DNA of 64,000 nucleotides from Superficieibacter sp. 1612_C1. GTDB lineage: Bacteria; Pseudomonadota; Gammaproteobacteria; Enterobacterales; Enterobacteriaceae. The translations under genes and the position numbers were made by a program. Where the stretch lies: contig NZ_JADGMI010000001.1 of NCBI RefSeq assembly GCF_015234305.1, positions 248,001 to 312,000 on the forward strand. The letters are read 5' to 3'. Below the pieces are notes generated by a model. That model was not told the origin of the DNA. It saw only the letters and a program-made list of their open reading frames with translations, and did not search any database. Shown piece after piece: positions 37,404 to 46,325 of this stretch (the first letter of the stretch is position 1; every line of letters begins with the position of its first letter).

Positions 37404-38756
37404 ATGCAACTGGAAAATTCAAAACCTATTGCTGTACAAAGCGAAACCGGCACCAAAAGAACAAATGTGCGCTGGCTGGTGGTCGCCATGCTGTTTTTTA
37501 TGACGCTCATCAACTATGCCGACCGTTCGTCCATTTCGCTGGCCGGTCCGCAAATGGCCAAAGATCTTGGCCTCAGCCCGGTGGATATGGGGATTATCTT
37601 CTCCGCTTTCGGCTGGGCGTACGTTATGTTCCAGTTGCCCGGCGGCTGGCTGCTGGATAAATTCGGCTCGCGACTTATCTATAGCCTGAGCATTTTCTTC
37701 TGGTCGCTGTTTACCTTAATGACCGGTCTGGCAGGCTTTGTGACTGGCGCGACGGCGGTGGCATTTATTTTCGCCATGCGCTTTATGGTCGGCACTTCGG
37801 AAGCGCCGTCCTTCCCGGCAAATAGCCGCATTGTCGCCTCGTGGTTCCCGGCCTCTGAGCGCGGCACGGCGGCGGCGATTTTCAACTCGGCGCAGTACGG
37901 CTCGACGGTGTTTTTTGCACCGTTAATGGGCTGGCTGGCCCATACCTGGGGCTGGCACTCGGTCTTTACGGTGCTCGGTTTACTGGGGATCGCCTTCCTG
38001 CCGCTGTTCCGTAAGATCGTGAAAAGTCCGAAAGAACATCCGCAGGTGAACGACGCGGAAATTGAGTATATCTCTGCTGGCGGCGCGCTCATTTCACTGG
38101 ATGAAAATAAGGCCGCACAGCAAGCGCCGGAAGGGCCAAAGTTACGCTATCTTAAACAACTCCTCAGCAGCCGCATGATGCTCGGGACCTACCTGGCGCA
38201 GTATTGCCTGAACGCCATTGGCTTCTTCTTTATCACCTGGTTCCCCATCTATCTGGTGCAGGAAAAAAACATGTCCATTATGAAGGCGGGCATGGTGGCG
38301 GCCATTCCGGCGATATGCGGATTCCTGGGGGGATTGCTCGGCGGTTTCTTCTCCGATTTTCTGATCAAAAAAGGCGTTTCCGTTTCGGTAGCACGTAAGA
38401 TCCCCATCATTAGCGGGATGATGCTGTGCTGTGTGATGGTGCTGTGTAATTACACCGATTCAGAAACGGCGGTGATCGCGATTATGGCGATGTCCTTCCT
38501 CGGAAAAGGCATCGGCGGTATGGGCTGGACGATTAATACCGATACCGCGCCGCGTGAAATCGCTGGCTTATCTGGCAGCATGTTAAATACCTTTAGTAAT
38601 GCCTCAAGTATTACCACGCCAATCATTACCGGCTACATCCTGGATATCACCGGATCGTTCCATGCGGTGCTCTGGTTTGTCATTTCTCATGCTGTGATGG
38701 TTATTTTCTTCTATTTATTTATGGTAGGAAAAATTCAGCGTCTGGTTCTCAAATAA
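37404..38756 (+). CDS. MFS sugar-acid transporter (anion:cation symporter family, GudP-like)
   Basis: A 450-residue, 12-helix major facilitator transporter resembling E. coli GudP/GarP/DgoT, which import aldarates and aldonates with protons. Family hallmarks are NYADRSSISLAGPQMAKDLGL in helix 1, GGWLLDKFGSR, EAPSFPANSRIVASWFPASERGTAAAIFNSAQY and NTDTAPREIAGLSG. The start at 37404 has GAGGT eight bases upstream; an ATG at 37389 lacks a site. It is the first gene of a six-gene catabolic cassette. Confidence 0.9.
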   Translation: MQLENSKPIAVQSETGTKRTNVRWLVVAMLFFMTLINYADRSSISLAGPQMAKDLGLSPVDMGIIFSAFGWAYVMFQLPGGWLLDKFGSRLIYSLSIFFWSLFTLMTGLAGFVTGATAVAFIFAMRFMVGTSEAPSFPANSRIVASWFPASERGTAAAIFNSAQYGSTVFFAPLMGWLAHTWGWHSVFTVLGLLGIAFLPLFRKIVKSPKEHPQVNDAEIEYISAGGALISLDENKAAQQAPEGPKLRYLKQLLSSRMMLGTYLAQYCLNAIGFFFITWFPIYLVQEKNMSIMKAGMVAAIPAICGFLGGLLGGFFSDFLIKKGVSVSVARKIPIISGMMLCCVMVLCNYTDSETAVIAIMAMSFLGKGIGGMGWTINTDTAPREIAGLSGSMLNTFSNASSITTPIITGYILDITGSFHAVLWFVISHAVMVIFFYLFMVGKIQRLVLK

Positions 38757-38776
38757 ACCCGGTAGCATAAAGGTGG

Positions 38777-39499
38777 ATGTCCATTATGGTAATAGCTGAT
38801 ACACCTGATACTAAAAGATCGTTGAGTCTGGTCGCGTATGACGAAATTAAAACGATGATCCTCAACCTGCATCTTAAGCCCGGCGCGTCGATTACGGAAA
38901 TGTGGCTTATTGAGCGGCTACAAATGAGCAGGACGCCGATCCGGGAAGCATTGTATCGACTCCAGCAGGAGCATTTTGTTGAGCTGGCACCGCGTAAAGG
39001 CTGGTTTGTGAGCGACATAAAACTCACGGATATCAAAGAACTGTATGTGATCCGTGAAGCGCTGGAGGGGATCTCCGCACGCCATGCGGCAGAGCGGATC
39101 AGTGACGATGAACTGGTCAACATGGAGCAGTACCTTGATTCATTGCAGGTCCTGCTGGAGGAAGATGAAGAGTCGGTCGACGATCCGGGGGATTCTATTC
39201 ATAACCTGATATTCCGATTTTCCGGTAATGATTTAATTAATGAAGTGATGTGTATTCACCTTGAACGACTGCAAATGTTCCATTTAATCACCAGCAGTCT
39301 GCCGGGCCGAAAATACCAGTCGTGGATTGAACACCGGGAGATATTTTTTGCCTTAAAAGCCCGCGATGGCGAACTGGCAGAAAATGTCATGCGCAAGCAT
39401 ATCCGTAGCAGCCTGGAAAGCCTGTTACAGAGTTTGATTGAAAACAAAATTGACTATCAAAAGGCAATAAACCAGTCACGGCCAGGTCAGTTGAAATAA
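38777..39499 (+). CDS. GntR-family regulator (FCD subfamily)
   Basis: A 240-residue regulator. The winged helix-turn-helix (about residues 17-80) includes ITEMWLIERLQMSRTPIREALYRL, followed by the all-helical FCD effector domain, where acidic sugar ligands usually bind via His/Asp-coordinated metal (RNLIFRF, HLERLQ, EHREIFFAL, MRKHI). It is 20 bp after the transporter gene and probably acts on the palindrome at 37245. An ATG nine bases inside is an alternative start. Confidence 0.88.
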   Translation: MSIMVIADTPDTKRSLSLVAYDEIKTMILNLHLKPGASITEMWLIERLQMSRTPIREALYRLQQEHFVELAPRKGWFVSDIKLTDIKELYVIREALEGISARHAAERISDDELVNMEQYLDSLQVLLEEDEESVDDPGDSIHNLIFRFSGNDLINEVMCIHLERLQMFHLITSSLPGRKYQSWIEHREIFFALKARDGELAENVMRKHIRSSLESLLQSLIENKIDYQKAINQSRPGQLK

Positions 39500-39525
39500 C
39501 AGCGACAACGACGAAGGAGTCAGTA

Positions 39526-41328
39526 ATGAAAAAAGTTATTCTTTTCGGGGTAGACGGGTTATCGATGCCCCTGCTGCAACGTTACGCCGGGGAAGGCGCT
39601 TTGCCGCATATTGCACGCATGCTGAAACAGGGGGCAGCGACTGAACTGCTGCCGTTTATCTCCGCCTGGGGCGACATCAACTTCGTGACCTTCCTGAGCG
39701 GGCAGGCTGTAGGCACCTCATGGATCGGGCAGGGGATGCCGCAGGACAATGCGCGTACCGGGAATTTGCTGGAGCAGATGAGCAAACGGGATCTCCGCGC
39801 GGCGCTGGTGCATTTTCCGGAAAGCATCAACGCTGATAAAGCGCATTTCAGCTATGCGCCCTACTGGGGCCGCAGTGAAGCCTGGCCGGCGGAAATCTTT
39901 AAACCTATGGGCTACACCACCCATTACGCGGCGCGGACCGGCGATAAGCAGGTAAAACAGCAAAAACTCGGCTGGCCGCCTAACTCCGCGCTGGCCTACC
40001 ACGACAAAGGCGCGTGGCAACCGCTGAGTAAAACGGCGGAAGGCTATCAGTTTACCATGACGGGTAATCAGGGCGAATCGCTGACGGCTACGCTAACCAC
40101 ACAGGAGAGCAAACCGTTACTGCAACTGGCCGGACGTGCCCTGGCACTGGAGCCGCAGAGCTGGAGCGAGTGGATCACCTTCGACGCGGCAGGTACCGCC
40201 TGCCAGGTGCGCTTTTATATCGGCGCGTTCGATCCGGCAAATGATGATGTCGAAATCCTGCAAAGCCAGGTAACGCACCGTCAGCGACTGTTGGCAAATT
40301 CGCAGGCTGGCGATCTCTTGAATACCCCTGCGCCGTTTTACAGTAAATGGGTGGTGAAGGCATCGCCGCAGGAGGCGTATTTGCAGGCCACGCTTCAGGA
40401 GGCGGAAGAGCAGTCGCTGTGGCTGGTCAACAGCGCGTTGGAGCTGACCCAGCGGCAGAATTATTCCTTGTGGGCGACCGTTCACCGTCTGGTGGATGAA
40501 TCCCATCATAACTGCCTCGGCCAGTGCGACCCGGCCTCGCCATTCTACGATCCGGCCCAGGCGGAGAGCTATGATGACGTGATGCGCCAGTGCTATCAGG
40601 TGCTGGACCGCTCGATCGGCAAACTGATGCAGGAGATGGATGACGACACCGTGCTGATGCTGGCTTCCGATCACGGCGCGGTCCCCAACAGCTATATGTG
40701 CGATATCTACCGCTATCTGGAAAAACATCAGCTGGTGACGCTCAACGAGGATGGCCTGCCGGACATGGCGCAAAGCCAGGTCTATCTGAAAGATGAACGT
40801 GGCGGTCTGGAGATCTTCGTTAACCTCGCCGGACGAGAAGCGTCAGGCATCGTCAGCGAACAGGACTACGACGCGGTATGCGCCCGCACCTTGCTGGCGC
40901 TGGGCAACTGGCAGGTTGACGACAACGGCGTCACGCGTAACGCCGTGAGCCTGGCGCTGCTGAAAGACGATGCGGTGGGGATTGGTTTCTGGGGTGAGTG
41001 CGCGGGCGATATCGTCTTCGCCTATAACAGCGGCTTTGTCTGGGGCGTCAGCCAGGGCAAAGAGGATATCTGTCCGGTTGAGGTGCCGGGGGCAAACCAC
41101 GGACCGCAAAAACCGACCGCCGAAACCACGCTCTCCAACAATTACGGCGCGCTGCTGATGTACGGCACAGGCGTTCGTCAGGGCTATTACCGCAACCGTA
41201 AAACGCTGGGGCCACACACCATGACCGCCCCGGCGGCGACCATTGCCCATCTGCTCGGCTTACCGCTGGACACCCTGGATGGGCGCGTTATGCACGATAT
41301 GATTTTGTCACCGAACTCAGGCGTATGA
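39526..41328 (+). CDS. Cytosolic alkaline-phosphatase-superfamily enzyme in a sugar-acid operon
   Basis: A 600-residue protein of the alkaline phosphatase/type I phosphodiesterase (nucleotide pyrophosphatase) superfamily. Predicted metal ligands are D10 (ILFGVDGL), the D382-H383 pair (SDHGAVP) and H525 (GANHGP). The nucleophile is probably S46 or a nearby Thr in the PFISAWGD segment. The first strand starts at residue 3 with no signal peptide, so it acts in the cytoplasm. It lies 26 bp after the GntR gene and 7 bp before the dehydratase gene, so it belongs to the pathway. It may remove a phosphate, phosphodiester or sulfate from a substituted sugar acid. The specificity is unknown. Confidence 0.75.
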   Translation: MKKVILFGVDGLSMPLLQRYAGEGALPHIARMLKQGAATELLPFISAWGDINFVTFLSGQAVGTSWIGQGMPQDNARTGNLLEQMSKRDLRAALVHFPESINADKAHFSYAPYWGRSEAWPAEIFKPMGYTTHYAARTGDKQVKQQKLGWPPNSALAYHDKGAWQPLSKTAEGYQFTMTGNQGESLTATLTTQESKPLLQLAGRALALEPQSWSEWITFDAAGTACQVRFYIGAFDPANDDVEILQSQVTHRQRLLANSQAGDLLNTPAPFYSKWVVKASPQEAYLQATLQEAEEQSLWLVNSALELTQRQNYSLWATVHRLVDESHHNCLGQCDPASPFYDPAQAESYDDVMRQCYQVLDRSIGKLMQEMDDDTVLMLASDHGAVPNSYMCDIYRYLEKHQLVTLNEDGLPDMAQSQVYLKDERGGLEIFVNLAGREASGIVSEQDYDAVCARTLLALGNWQVDDNGVTRNAVSLALLKDDAVGIGFWGECAGDIVFAYNSGFVWGVSQGKEDICPVEVPGANHGPQKPTAETTLSNNYGALLMYGTGVRQGYYRNRKTLGPHTMTAPAATIAHLLGLPLDTLDGRVMHDMILSPNSGV

Positions 41329-41335
41329 GGACACC

Positions 41336-42466
41336 ATGAAAATTACTGCGGTAAAGACGCATCTGCTGTCAGCAAAATTAAAGGAACCCTTTTCTTACTC
41401 ACGCGCCCGCTACGACACGCGTACCGCCATGCTGGTCGAAATTGAAACCGACGAGGGGATTTGCGGCTGGGGAGAATGCTACGGCCCGGCGCGGATCACC
41501 AAAGCGGTGGTCGACGAACTGGGCAGCATGATTATCGGCAGCGATCCGCTGAACAGCGAGTTTATCTGGCAGGATCTCTATGCCCGCCTGCGCGATCACG
41601 GGCAAAAAGGATTGCTCATCGAAGGACTCAGCGGCATTGATATCGCTTTGTGGGATATTCGCGGTAAATATTTTGACGTCCCGGCGTATACCTTATTGGG
41701 CGGGCAACTGCGTAGCGAAGTGCAGGCATACGCAACCGGCCTTTACCGTCGCGACGGCGGTAACGCGGCGGACTATCTTGCGGAAGAAGCGGCCAGCTAC
41801 GTTGAACAGGGTTTCCGGGCGATGAAGCTGAAGGTGGGCTTTGGCGTGGAGGAAGATTATCGCATCACCCGCATCATTCGCGAGACTATCGGTGATGATG
41901 TGGCGCTGATGGTCGATGCTAATCACGCCTACGATGCGGTTGCCGCTATCGCCCTGGCGCGCAAAATCGAGCCGCTGGACATTGCCTGGTTTGAGGAGCC
42001 GGTGCCGCCGGAAGATCTCGATGGCTATCGCAGGGTCAAAGCGGCAACCTCGATCCCCATCGCCGGTGGGGAGTGCGAATTTACCCGCTACGGGTTTAAG
42101 AACGTAATTAGCGCGCAGGCGATGGATATTCTCCAGCCTGATATCTGCGCCGCGGGCGGACTCAGCGAATGTAAAAAGATCGCCGACATGGCGCAGGCGT
42201 TTGGCATTCGCACCAATCCGCACGTCTGGGGCAGCGGTGTTGGGATTGCCGCATCGTTACAGTGGATGGCGCTGGTGCCGACCCATACCCCGGTCTCCCT
42301 CACGCCGGCACAGCCACTGCTCGAATTTGACCAGACCGAGCACCCAATTCGTCAGGCCATTTTACAAAGCCCGATTACCCATCATCGTGGTGTAGTGCAA
42401 ATTCCGACTGCACCAGGATTAGGTATCGACATCAACCGCGACGCGCTGGCGTTTTTTAAACCGTAA
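41336..42466 (+). CDS. Mandelate-racemase-type sugar-acid dehydratase (enolase superfamily)
   Basis: A 376-residue enolase-superfamily enzyme of the mandelate racemase subgroup. K164 and K166 lie in MKLKVG, the Mg ligands are D194, E220 and E246 (GGE), and the D269/H296 dyad is in NPHVWG. These positions are almost those of mandelate racemase itself. Enzymes of this type dehydrate aldonates or aldarates to 2-keto-3-deoxy acids. The downstream DgoK/DgoA imply that the product is 2-keto-3-deoxygalactonate, but E. coli DgoD has a different base arrangement, so the substrate may differ. Confidence 0.85.
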   Translation: MKITAVKTHLLSAKLKEPFSYSRARYDTRTAMLVEIETDEGICGWGECYGPARITKAVVDELGSMIIGSDPLNSEFIWQDLYARLRDHGQKGLLIEGLSGIDIALWDIRGKYFDVPAYTLLGGQLRSEVQAYATGLYRRDGGNAADYLAEEAASYVEQGFRAMKLKVGFGVEEDYRITRIIRETIGDDVALMVDANHAYDAVAAIALARKIEPLDIAWFEEPVPPEDLDGYRRVKAATSIPIAGGECEFTRYGFKNVISAQAMDILQPDICAAGGLSECKKIADMAQAFGIRTNPHVWGSGVGIAASLQWMALVPTHTPVSLTPAQPLLEFDQTEHPIRQAILQSPITHHRGVVQIPTAPGLGIDINRDALAFFKP

Positions 42467-42471
42467 ATCCG

Positions 42472-42507
42472 AAAGGCGTTTCGCTGCTTTTTCATGAAAC
42501 GCCTTTT
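42472..42507 (+). terminator. Intrinsic terminator/attenuator inside the cassette
   Basis: An 11-bp stem AAAGGCGTTTC (42472-42482) / GAAACGCCTTT (42496-42506) followed by T, between the dehydratase stop and dgoK. It would lower dgoKA expression relative to the upstream genes or protect the upstream mRNA. Confidence 0.65.
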
Positions 42508-42527
42508 ATCAGGAGCAGTCAGCACTC

Positions 42528-43412
42528 ATGACCGAAAATTTTATTGCGATTGACTGGGGATCGACGCAGCTACGCGCCTGGCATTTCAGCCAGGGTATCT
42601 GCGTCAATAGCCGTCAGCAGGAGGCGGGGATCACGCGGCTGGCGGGGCGTCATCCGCGCGAGATCCTGCATGCCATTACCGATGGCTGGCGGACGTCATC
42701 CACGCCAGTGGTCATGGCGGGAATGATTGGCAGCCAACAGGGCTGGCAGAACGTGCCCTATTTGCCTTGCCCGGTCATGCTCAACGACCTCGGCAGGCAG
42801 CTTTATCCGGTGGACGATGCCACCTGGATTGTTCCCGGCGTTAATATCGTCGATGGGCGCGACGTGAATATTATGCGCGGCGAAGAGACGCAACTGCTGG
42901 GCGCATGGCAACTGGCCCCGGCGTCGCTCTATATCCTGCCCGGCACCCACTGCAAATGGGCAGAGGTCGATAACGGCTTCCTGACGCGTTTCAAAACGGT
43001 AATGACGGGAGAGCTGCATCATCTGCTTATGACGCATTCGCTGATTGGCAATGCGCTGCCGCCGCAGATCGCCAATCGCGAGGCGTTTATTCACGGCCTT
43101 GAATGCGGGCTTCTGGACGGGGAAATATTAGCGCGTTTATTTGAAACACGCGCGGCCTGGGTGCTGGGAAAACTGGCGCAGGATGCGGTGAGCGAGCGGC
43201 TGTCAGGGCTGCTAATCGGCGCGGAAGTAGCGCAAATGACGCGCCTTTACGCTTCATTTGCCGAACGGCGAATTGTCATTGTTGGCGGCGAACAACTGGC
43301 GTTACGCTACCAGACGGCGCTGGAGCTCATCGGTATTCAGGCAGACATTATTTCCGGCGAAACTGCCTTTCTACAGGGCATCAGGAGCATGATTAATGAA
43401 CGGGTCATTTGA
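42528..43412 (+). CDS. dgoK: 2-dehydro-3-deoxygalactonokinase
   Basis: A 294-residue kinase (E. coli DgoK is 292) that phosphorylates 2-keto-3-deoxygalactonate at C6. The ATPase-fold signature is AIDWGSTQLRAW at residues 7-18; NIMRGEETQLLGA, ILPGTHCKWAEVD and MTGELHHLLMTHSLIG follow, all shared with DgoK. The gene overlaps dgoA by 17 bases, so they are coupled. Its presence identifies the pathway as the De Ley-Doudoroff (galactonate) type. Confidence 0.93.
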   Translation: MTENFIAIDWGSTQLRAWHFSQGICVNSRQQEAGITRLAGRHPREILHAITDGWRTSSTPVVMAGMIGSQQGWQNVPYLPCPVMLNDLGRQLYPVDDATWIVPGVNIVDGRDVNIMRGEETQLLGAWQLAPASLYILPGTHCKWAEVDNGFLTRFKTVMTGELHHLLMTHSLIGNALPPQIANREAFIHGLECGLLDGEILARLFETRAAWVLGKLAQDAVSERLSGLLIGAEVAQMTRLYASFAERRIVIVGGEQLALRYQTALELIGIQADIISGETAFLQGIRSMINERVI

Positions 43413-44013
43413 TATTTCACCGATCGCGATTTTGCGTGGGATAACCCCTGAAGAGGCGCTGAGTCACACAGACGTCCTGCTGAACGCGGGATTCACCGCG
43501 ATTGAAATTCCCACTAATTCTCCGCGCTGGCAGCAAAGCGTCGCCAGCCTGGTAAAACGCTTTTCCGGGCAGGGTTTATTTGGTGCGGGTACGGTACTGC
43601 ATGTGGACCAGGTCGATGAGCTGGCGTCGCTCGGAGGGAAGATGATCGTGACGCCCAACACCAACCCCGCCGTCATTCGCCGCGGCAGAGAGCGCGACAT
43701 GATGGTGTGCGCAGGCTGCGCCACCGCCACCGAGGCCTTCACCGCTCTTGAGCACGGCGCGCAGGTGCTGAAAATATTCCCGGCGGCAAATTTTGGACCT
43801 GATTACATTAAGGCGCTGAAGGCGGTTTTGCCCGCAGACGTTCCGGTATTCGCGGTAGGCGGCGTCACGCCGAATAATTTGGGCCAATGGTTAGCGGCGG
43901 GATGCGCGGGGGCAGGGCTGGGCAGCGATCTGTATCGCGCCGGACAATCGATCGAGCAGACCAGAACGCAGGCGCAGGCGTTTATGGAGGCCTGGCGGCG
44001 TTTTCATGACTAA
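43396..44013 (+). CDS. dgoA: 2-dehydro-3-deoxy-6-phosphogalactonate aldolase
   Basis: A 205-residue class I KDPG/KDPGal aldolase, the same length as E. coli DgoA. It cleaves KDPGal to pyruvate and glyceraldehyde 3-phosphate. Schiff-base K126 is in VLKIFPAANFG and general acid-base E37 in AIEIPTNSP. It is the last gene of the cassette; a hairpin terminator follows. Confidence 0.94.
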   Translation: MNGSFDISPIAILRGITPEEALSHTDVLLNAGFTAIEIPTNSPRWQQSVASLVKRFSGQGLFGAGTVLHVDQVDELASLGGKMIVTPNTNPAVIRRGRERDMMVCAGCATATEAFTALEHGAQVLKIFPAANFGPDYIKALKAVLPADVPVFAVGGVTPNNLGQWLAAGCAGAGLGSDLYRAGQSIEQTRTQAQAFMEAWRRFHD

Positions 44014-44033
44014 TGCGGGAGAGTGACGTACTA

Positions 44034-44066
44034 CTGGCGCGACGCCGAATATTGTCGTCGCGCCAG
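44034..44066. terminator. Bidirectional hairpin between dgoA and katN
   Basis: An 11-bp stem CTGGCGCGACG / CGTCGCGCCAG with an 11-nt loop between convergent genes. The flanking T content is modest on either side. Confidence 0.65.
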
Positions 44067-44075
44067 CGTTAAGCG

Positions 44076-44951
44076 TTATTTCTCTTTCGGCTCACCAGAA
44101 CCTAATTCAACGCCGGTGATCGGCTCTACATCGGGCGCGGATTGCGTCCGTTGCGTCATGGCTTTCACCAGCGCCAGCTGTTCGACGGACAGGGTGACGG
44201 TCGCTGTACCATCGCCTCCATCGACAGCCGGTTGCGGATCGGCTACATATTCAAAGTTTTCGTCGCTATTCCAGCTTCCGCGCGGATCGTCGCCTTCAGA
44301 CATGTTGTAATACACATTGCTGTATTGCTCGATAGGCGGCAGTTTACCAGGCGGGAAGTTGTTACGAATGGAATAAAGCGCTTTCTCAAAAGAGAGCATA
44401 TGCGCGGCTTCACGCGTCATCAGGAAGCCAAGCGCATCTTTAACGCCGGGATCGTCGGTGACGTTGATTAAACGTTCATAGATAATTTTGGCACGCGCTT
44501 CTGCGGCGATGTTAGAGCGCAAATCCGCGGTCACCTCGCCGATAGTGTCAATATAGGCTGCGGTCCACGGAACGCCCGCGGAATTGGTCAGCGCTGGCCC
44601 GCCGCCATAGAGCAGGGAGGTGATATGGCTGTCGTTGCCATTGCTGGTCAGCGAGCGGTAAAGATCCGCTTCACTCTCTACGCCTTCGGCCAAATCGCCT
44701 TTAGCGCCTTTATTAAGCATACCGACCATGGAGCCAATGATTTCCAGATGGCTTAACTCCTCAGTCGCGATATCCATCAGCATTTCTTTACGACCGACAT
44801 CGTCATCGCTCAACCCCTGGGTGAAATAACGACATGCTGCCGCCAGTTCGCCCTGCGGGCCGCCAAACTGTTCGAGTAAAAGGTTCGCCAGCCCCGGATT
44901 CGGCTCGCTTACACGTACGGTATATTGCAATTGCTTCACATGACGAAACAT
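44076..44951 (-). CDS. katN: Manganese (non-haem) catalase
   Basis: A 291-residue di-manganese catalase closely resembling Salmonella KatN, disproportionating H2O2 in the cytoplasm. Predicted Mn ligands are E35 (GPQGELAA), E64/E65 and H68 (ATEELSHLE), E151 (AAEARAK) and H184 (REAAH). The C-terminus ends in the acidic GSGEPKEK tail. AAGGAG lies five bases before the start at 44951. It is the last gene of a yciG-yciE-katN block, as in the Salmonella RpoS-dependent operon. Confidence 0.95.
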   Translation of the reverse strand: MFRHVKQLQYTVRVSEPNPGLANLLLEQFGGPQGELAAACRYFTQGLSDDDVGRKEMLMDIATEELSHLEIIGSMVGMLNKGAKGDLAEGVESEADLYRSLTSNGNDSHITSLLYGGGPALTNSAGVPWTAAYIDTIGEVTADLRSNIAAEARAKIIYERLINVTDDPGVKDALGFLMTREAAHMLSFEKALYSIRNNFPPGKLPPIEQYSNVYYNMSEGDDPRGSWNSDENFEYVADPQPAVDGGDGTATVTLSVEQLALVKAMTQRTQSAPDVEPITGVELGSGEPKEK

Positions 44952-44995
44952 ACTCACTCCTTCGCGCAACAGGCACGAAATAAATTAAAAGATTA

Positions 44996-45502
44996 TTATT
45001 TTTTAGCTTCTACGCCGGGCGTTTCTGAACGCAGAAGAAATTGTTGGGTAACATTGGGGAGGTGCTCAAGCGCCCATTTCGCCATCGCTTCTTCTTCGGC
45101 CAGAATGGTTTTAAAGATCTCTACGCCTTCGGCGTCGCCAGCCTGTTCAGCGGCGGCAATGAGCGAGGTGTAGCAGGCAATTTCAAACTGCTCGAAAACA
45201 TAGCTGCTGATCGCGCCCTTAACGATTTCATCAGGCGTAAACATGCCGCCGACCGACTGGCCGAAAGCCGCCATCTTGCTCATGGAATCTTTTACTACCG
45301 AACGGGAAATATCGTTTCGATCGAAAACGCTTTCCAGCAGGGCAATCTGATGTTTTGTCTCAGAAAGATGCTGCTCAATACGTGCTTTGAGATCAGGGTA
45401 GTTATCAATACGTCCTGCCATTGCTTCAAGCATCGATTCCGCTTGTTTTTCCATTGCATGAGCGTCGCGTAGCCAGTCGTGATAATGTTCTGTTTTATTC
45501 AT
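44996..45502 (-). CDS. yciE: Ferritin-like stress protein YciE
   Basis: A 168-residue DUF892 protein, the same length as E. coli YciE. It is a four-helix ferritin-like bundle with conserved HYHDWLRDAHAMEKQAESMLE at the start, HLSETKHQI, and FEQFEIACYTSLIAAAE. The C-terminal RSETPGVEAKK matches E. coli. A role in stationary-phase or osmotic stress is inferred from regulation in relatives. It lies 44 bp before katN, with GAGGA upstream of the ATG. Confidence 0.93.
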   Translation of the reverse strand: MNKTEHYHDWLRDAHAMEKQAESMLEAMAGRIDNYPDLKARIEQHLSETKHQIALLESVFDRNDISRSVVKDSMSKMAAFGQSVGGMFTPDEIVKGAISSYVFEQFEIACYTSLIAAAEQAGDAEGVEIFKTILAEEEAMAKWALEHLPNVTQQFLLRSETPGVEAKK

Positions 45503-45799
45503 TTTTAATCCTCATGAAATCTATTTAAATCGTCAACAGGGCCGCGCGCTTTATCGCGTGAAGAAAAAAAGCACGGCTAAAATAATATGCTAAATAAGAA
45601 GACTTACCTTTTAAGTAAAGCCGTCCTGTCGCAGAACGATTAGGGTAATAATGTCGGCATGCGGCAGGCTAAAGAAATGAGGTGAATAAAAACAGATTTC
45701 TTCTGTTTATATTCATCCTCATTATGGAAGCAATCTACAGATGATGAAATCCGTAGATCGCCTCATTAGCTTACGTATTAATCGTAATCAAGCCAGGTC
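45503..45799. other. Spacer where yciF lies in relatives
   Basis: About 300 bp between yciG and yciE with no ORF. In E. coli and Salmonella yciF occupies this position. The spacer holds a weak inverted repeat ATCTAC / GTAGAT (45733-45758) and AT-rich sequence, possibly a yciE-katN promoter. Confidence 0.55.
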
Positions 45800-45985
45800 T
45801 TACTTGCGTCCGCCGCCATGGCTTTGCTGACCGCCTTTTTTGCCAGCTTCGGAGGCTTTCTCGCGATCGTTAGCGAAATTACCGCCGCTCTTACCACCGC
45901 TCTGCTGACCACCTTTCTTACCTGCTTCAGAAGCCTTTTCACGGTCTTCTGCGAAGTTACCTGAACCACCACGATGTTCGGCCAT
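45800..45985 (-). CDS. yciG: KGG-repeat stress protein YciG
   Basis: A 61-residue hydrophilic protein with two KGG (con-10-like) repeats, each of the form NFA.DREKASEAGKKGGQQS, ending in SHGGGRK. The start at 45985 has GGAGG five bases upstream and gives MAEHRGGSGNF exactly as in E. coli YciG. Such proteins are induced by RpoS and needed for motility or stress survival in some strains. It heads the minus-strand yciG-yciE-katN group. Confidence 0.93.
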   Translation of the reverse strand: MAEHRGGSGNFAEDREKASEAGKKGGQQSGGKSGGNFANDREKASEAGKKGGQQSHGGGRK

Positions 45986-46325
45986 TTGAACCTCCACGTT
46001 AGCATTTAAAAGTGATATAAGGCAGATTTAAGAAACTAAAATGCTGCCACGGAATTAACTGTAGTTGGTGTTGCCAGCTTCGCAAGGGATAATTTATTTC
46101 GAAGAGGAAAAGGGGACGAAGAGATATTTCAAAATAATCTGTTTATTGTCTCAAATGTAACTGCATGTGTTTTATATTGTTCAGTACAACGGCTGACTAT
46201 ATATGAATCAGTAACAAATACAGCAGGGTGAAATGTTTTTAGCAGCAAGAGACAGAATTCTCTTAATAAACGAAACGCCACCACCGGGTGGCGTTTTCTT
46301 TTTTATCGACTAGCCTGGCAGACTG
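45986..46325. promoter_or_regulatory. yciG promoter region and permease terminator
   Basis: A 340-bp gene-free stretch. The right part holds the hairpin terminator at 46273-46296; the left part should carry the yciG promoter. No operator palindrome stood out. Confidence 0.5.
46273..46296. terminator. Hairpin terminator near the permease 3' end
   Basis: A ten-base stem AAACGCCACC / GGTGGCGTTT with loop ACCG. T-rich sequence lies on the right for plus-strand reading and TTTCGTTT on the minus strand, so it can serve both directions. Confidence 0.75.

Noticed and set aside
45778-46005. A 75-codon minus-strand ORF overlapping yciG
   Set aside because: The other frame encodes a clear two-repeat YciG with its own ribosome site.
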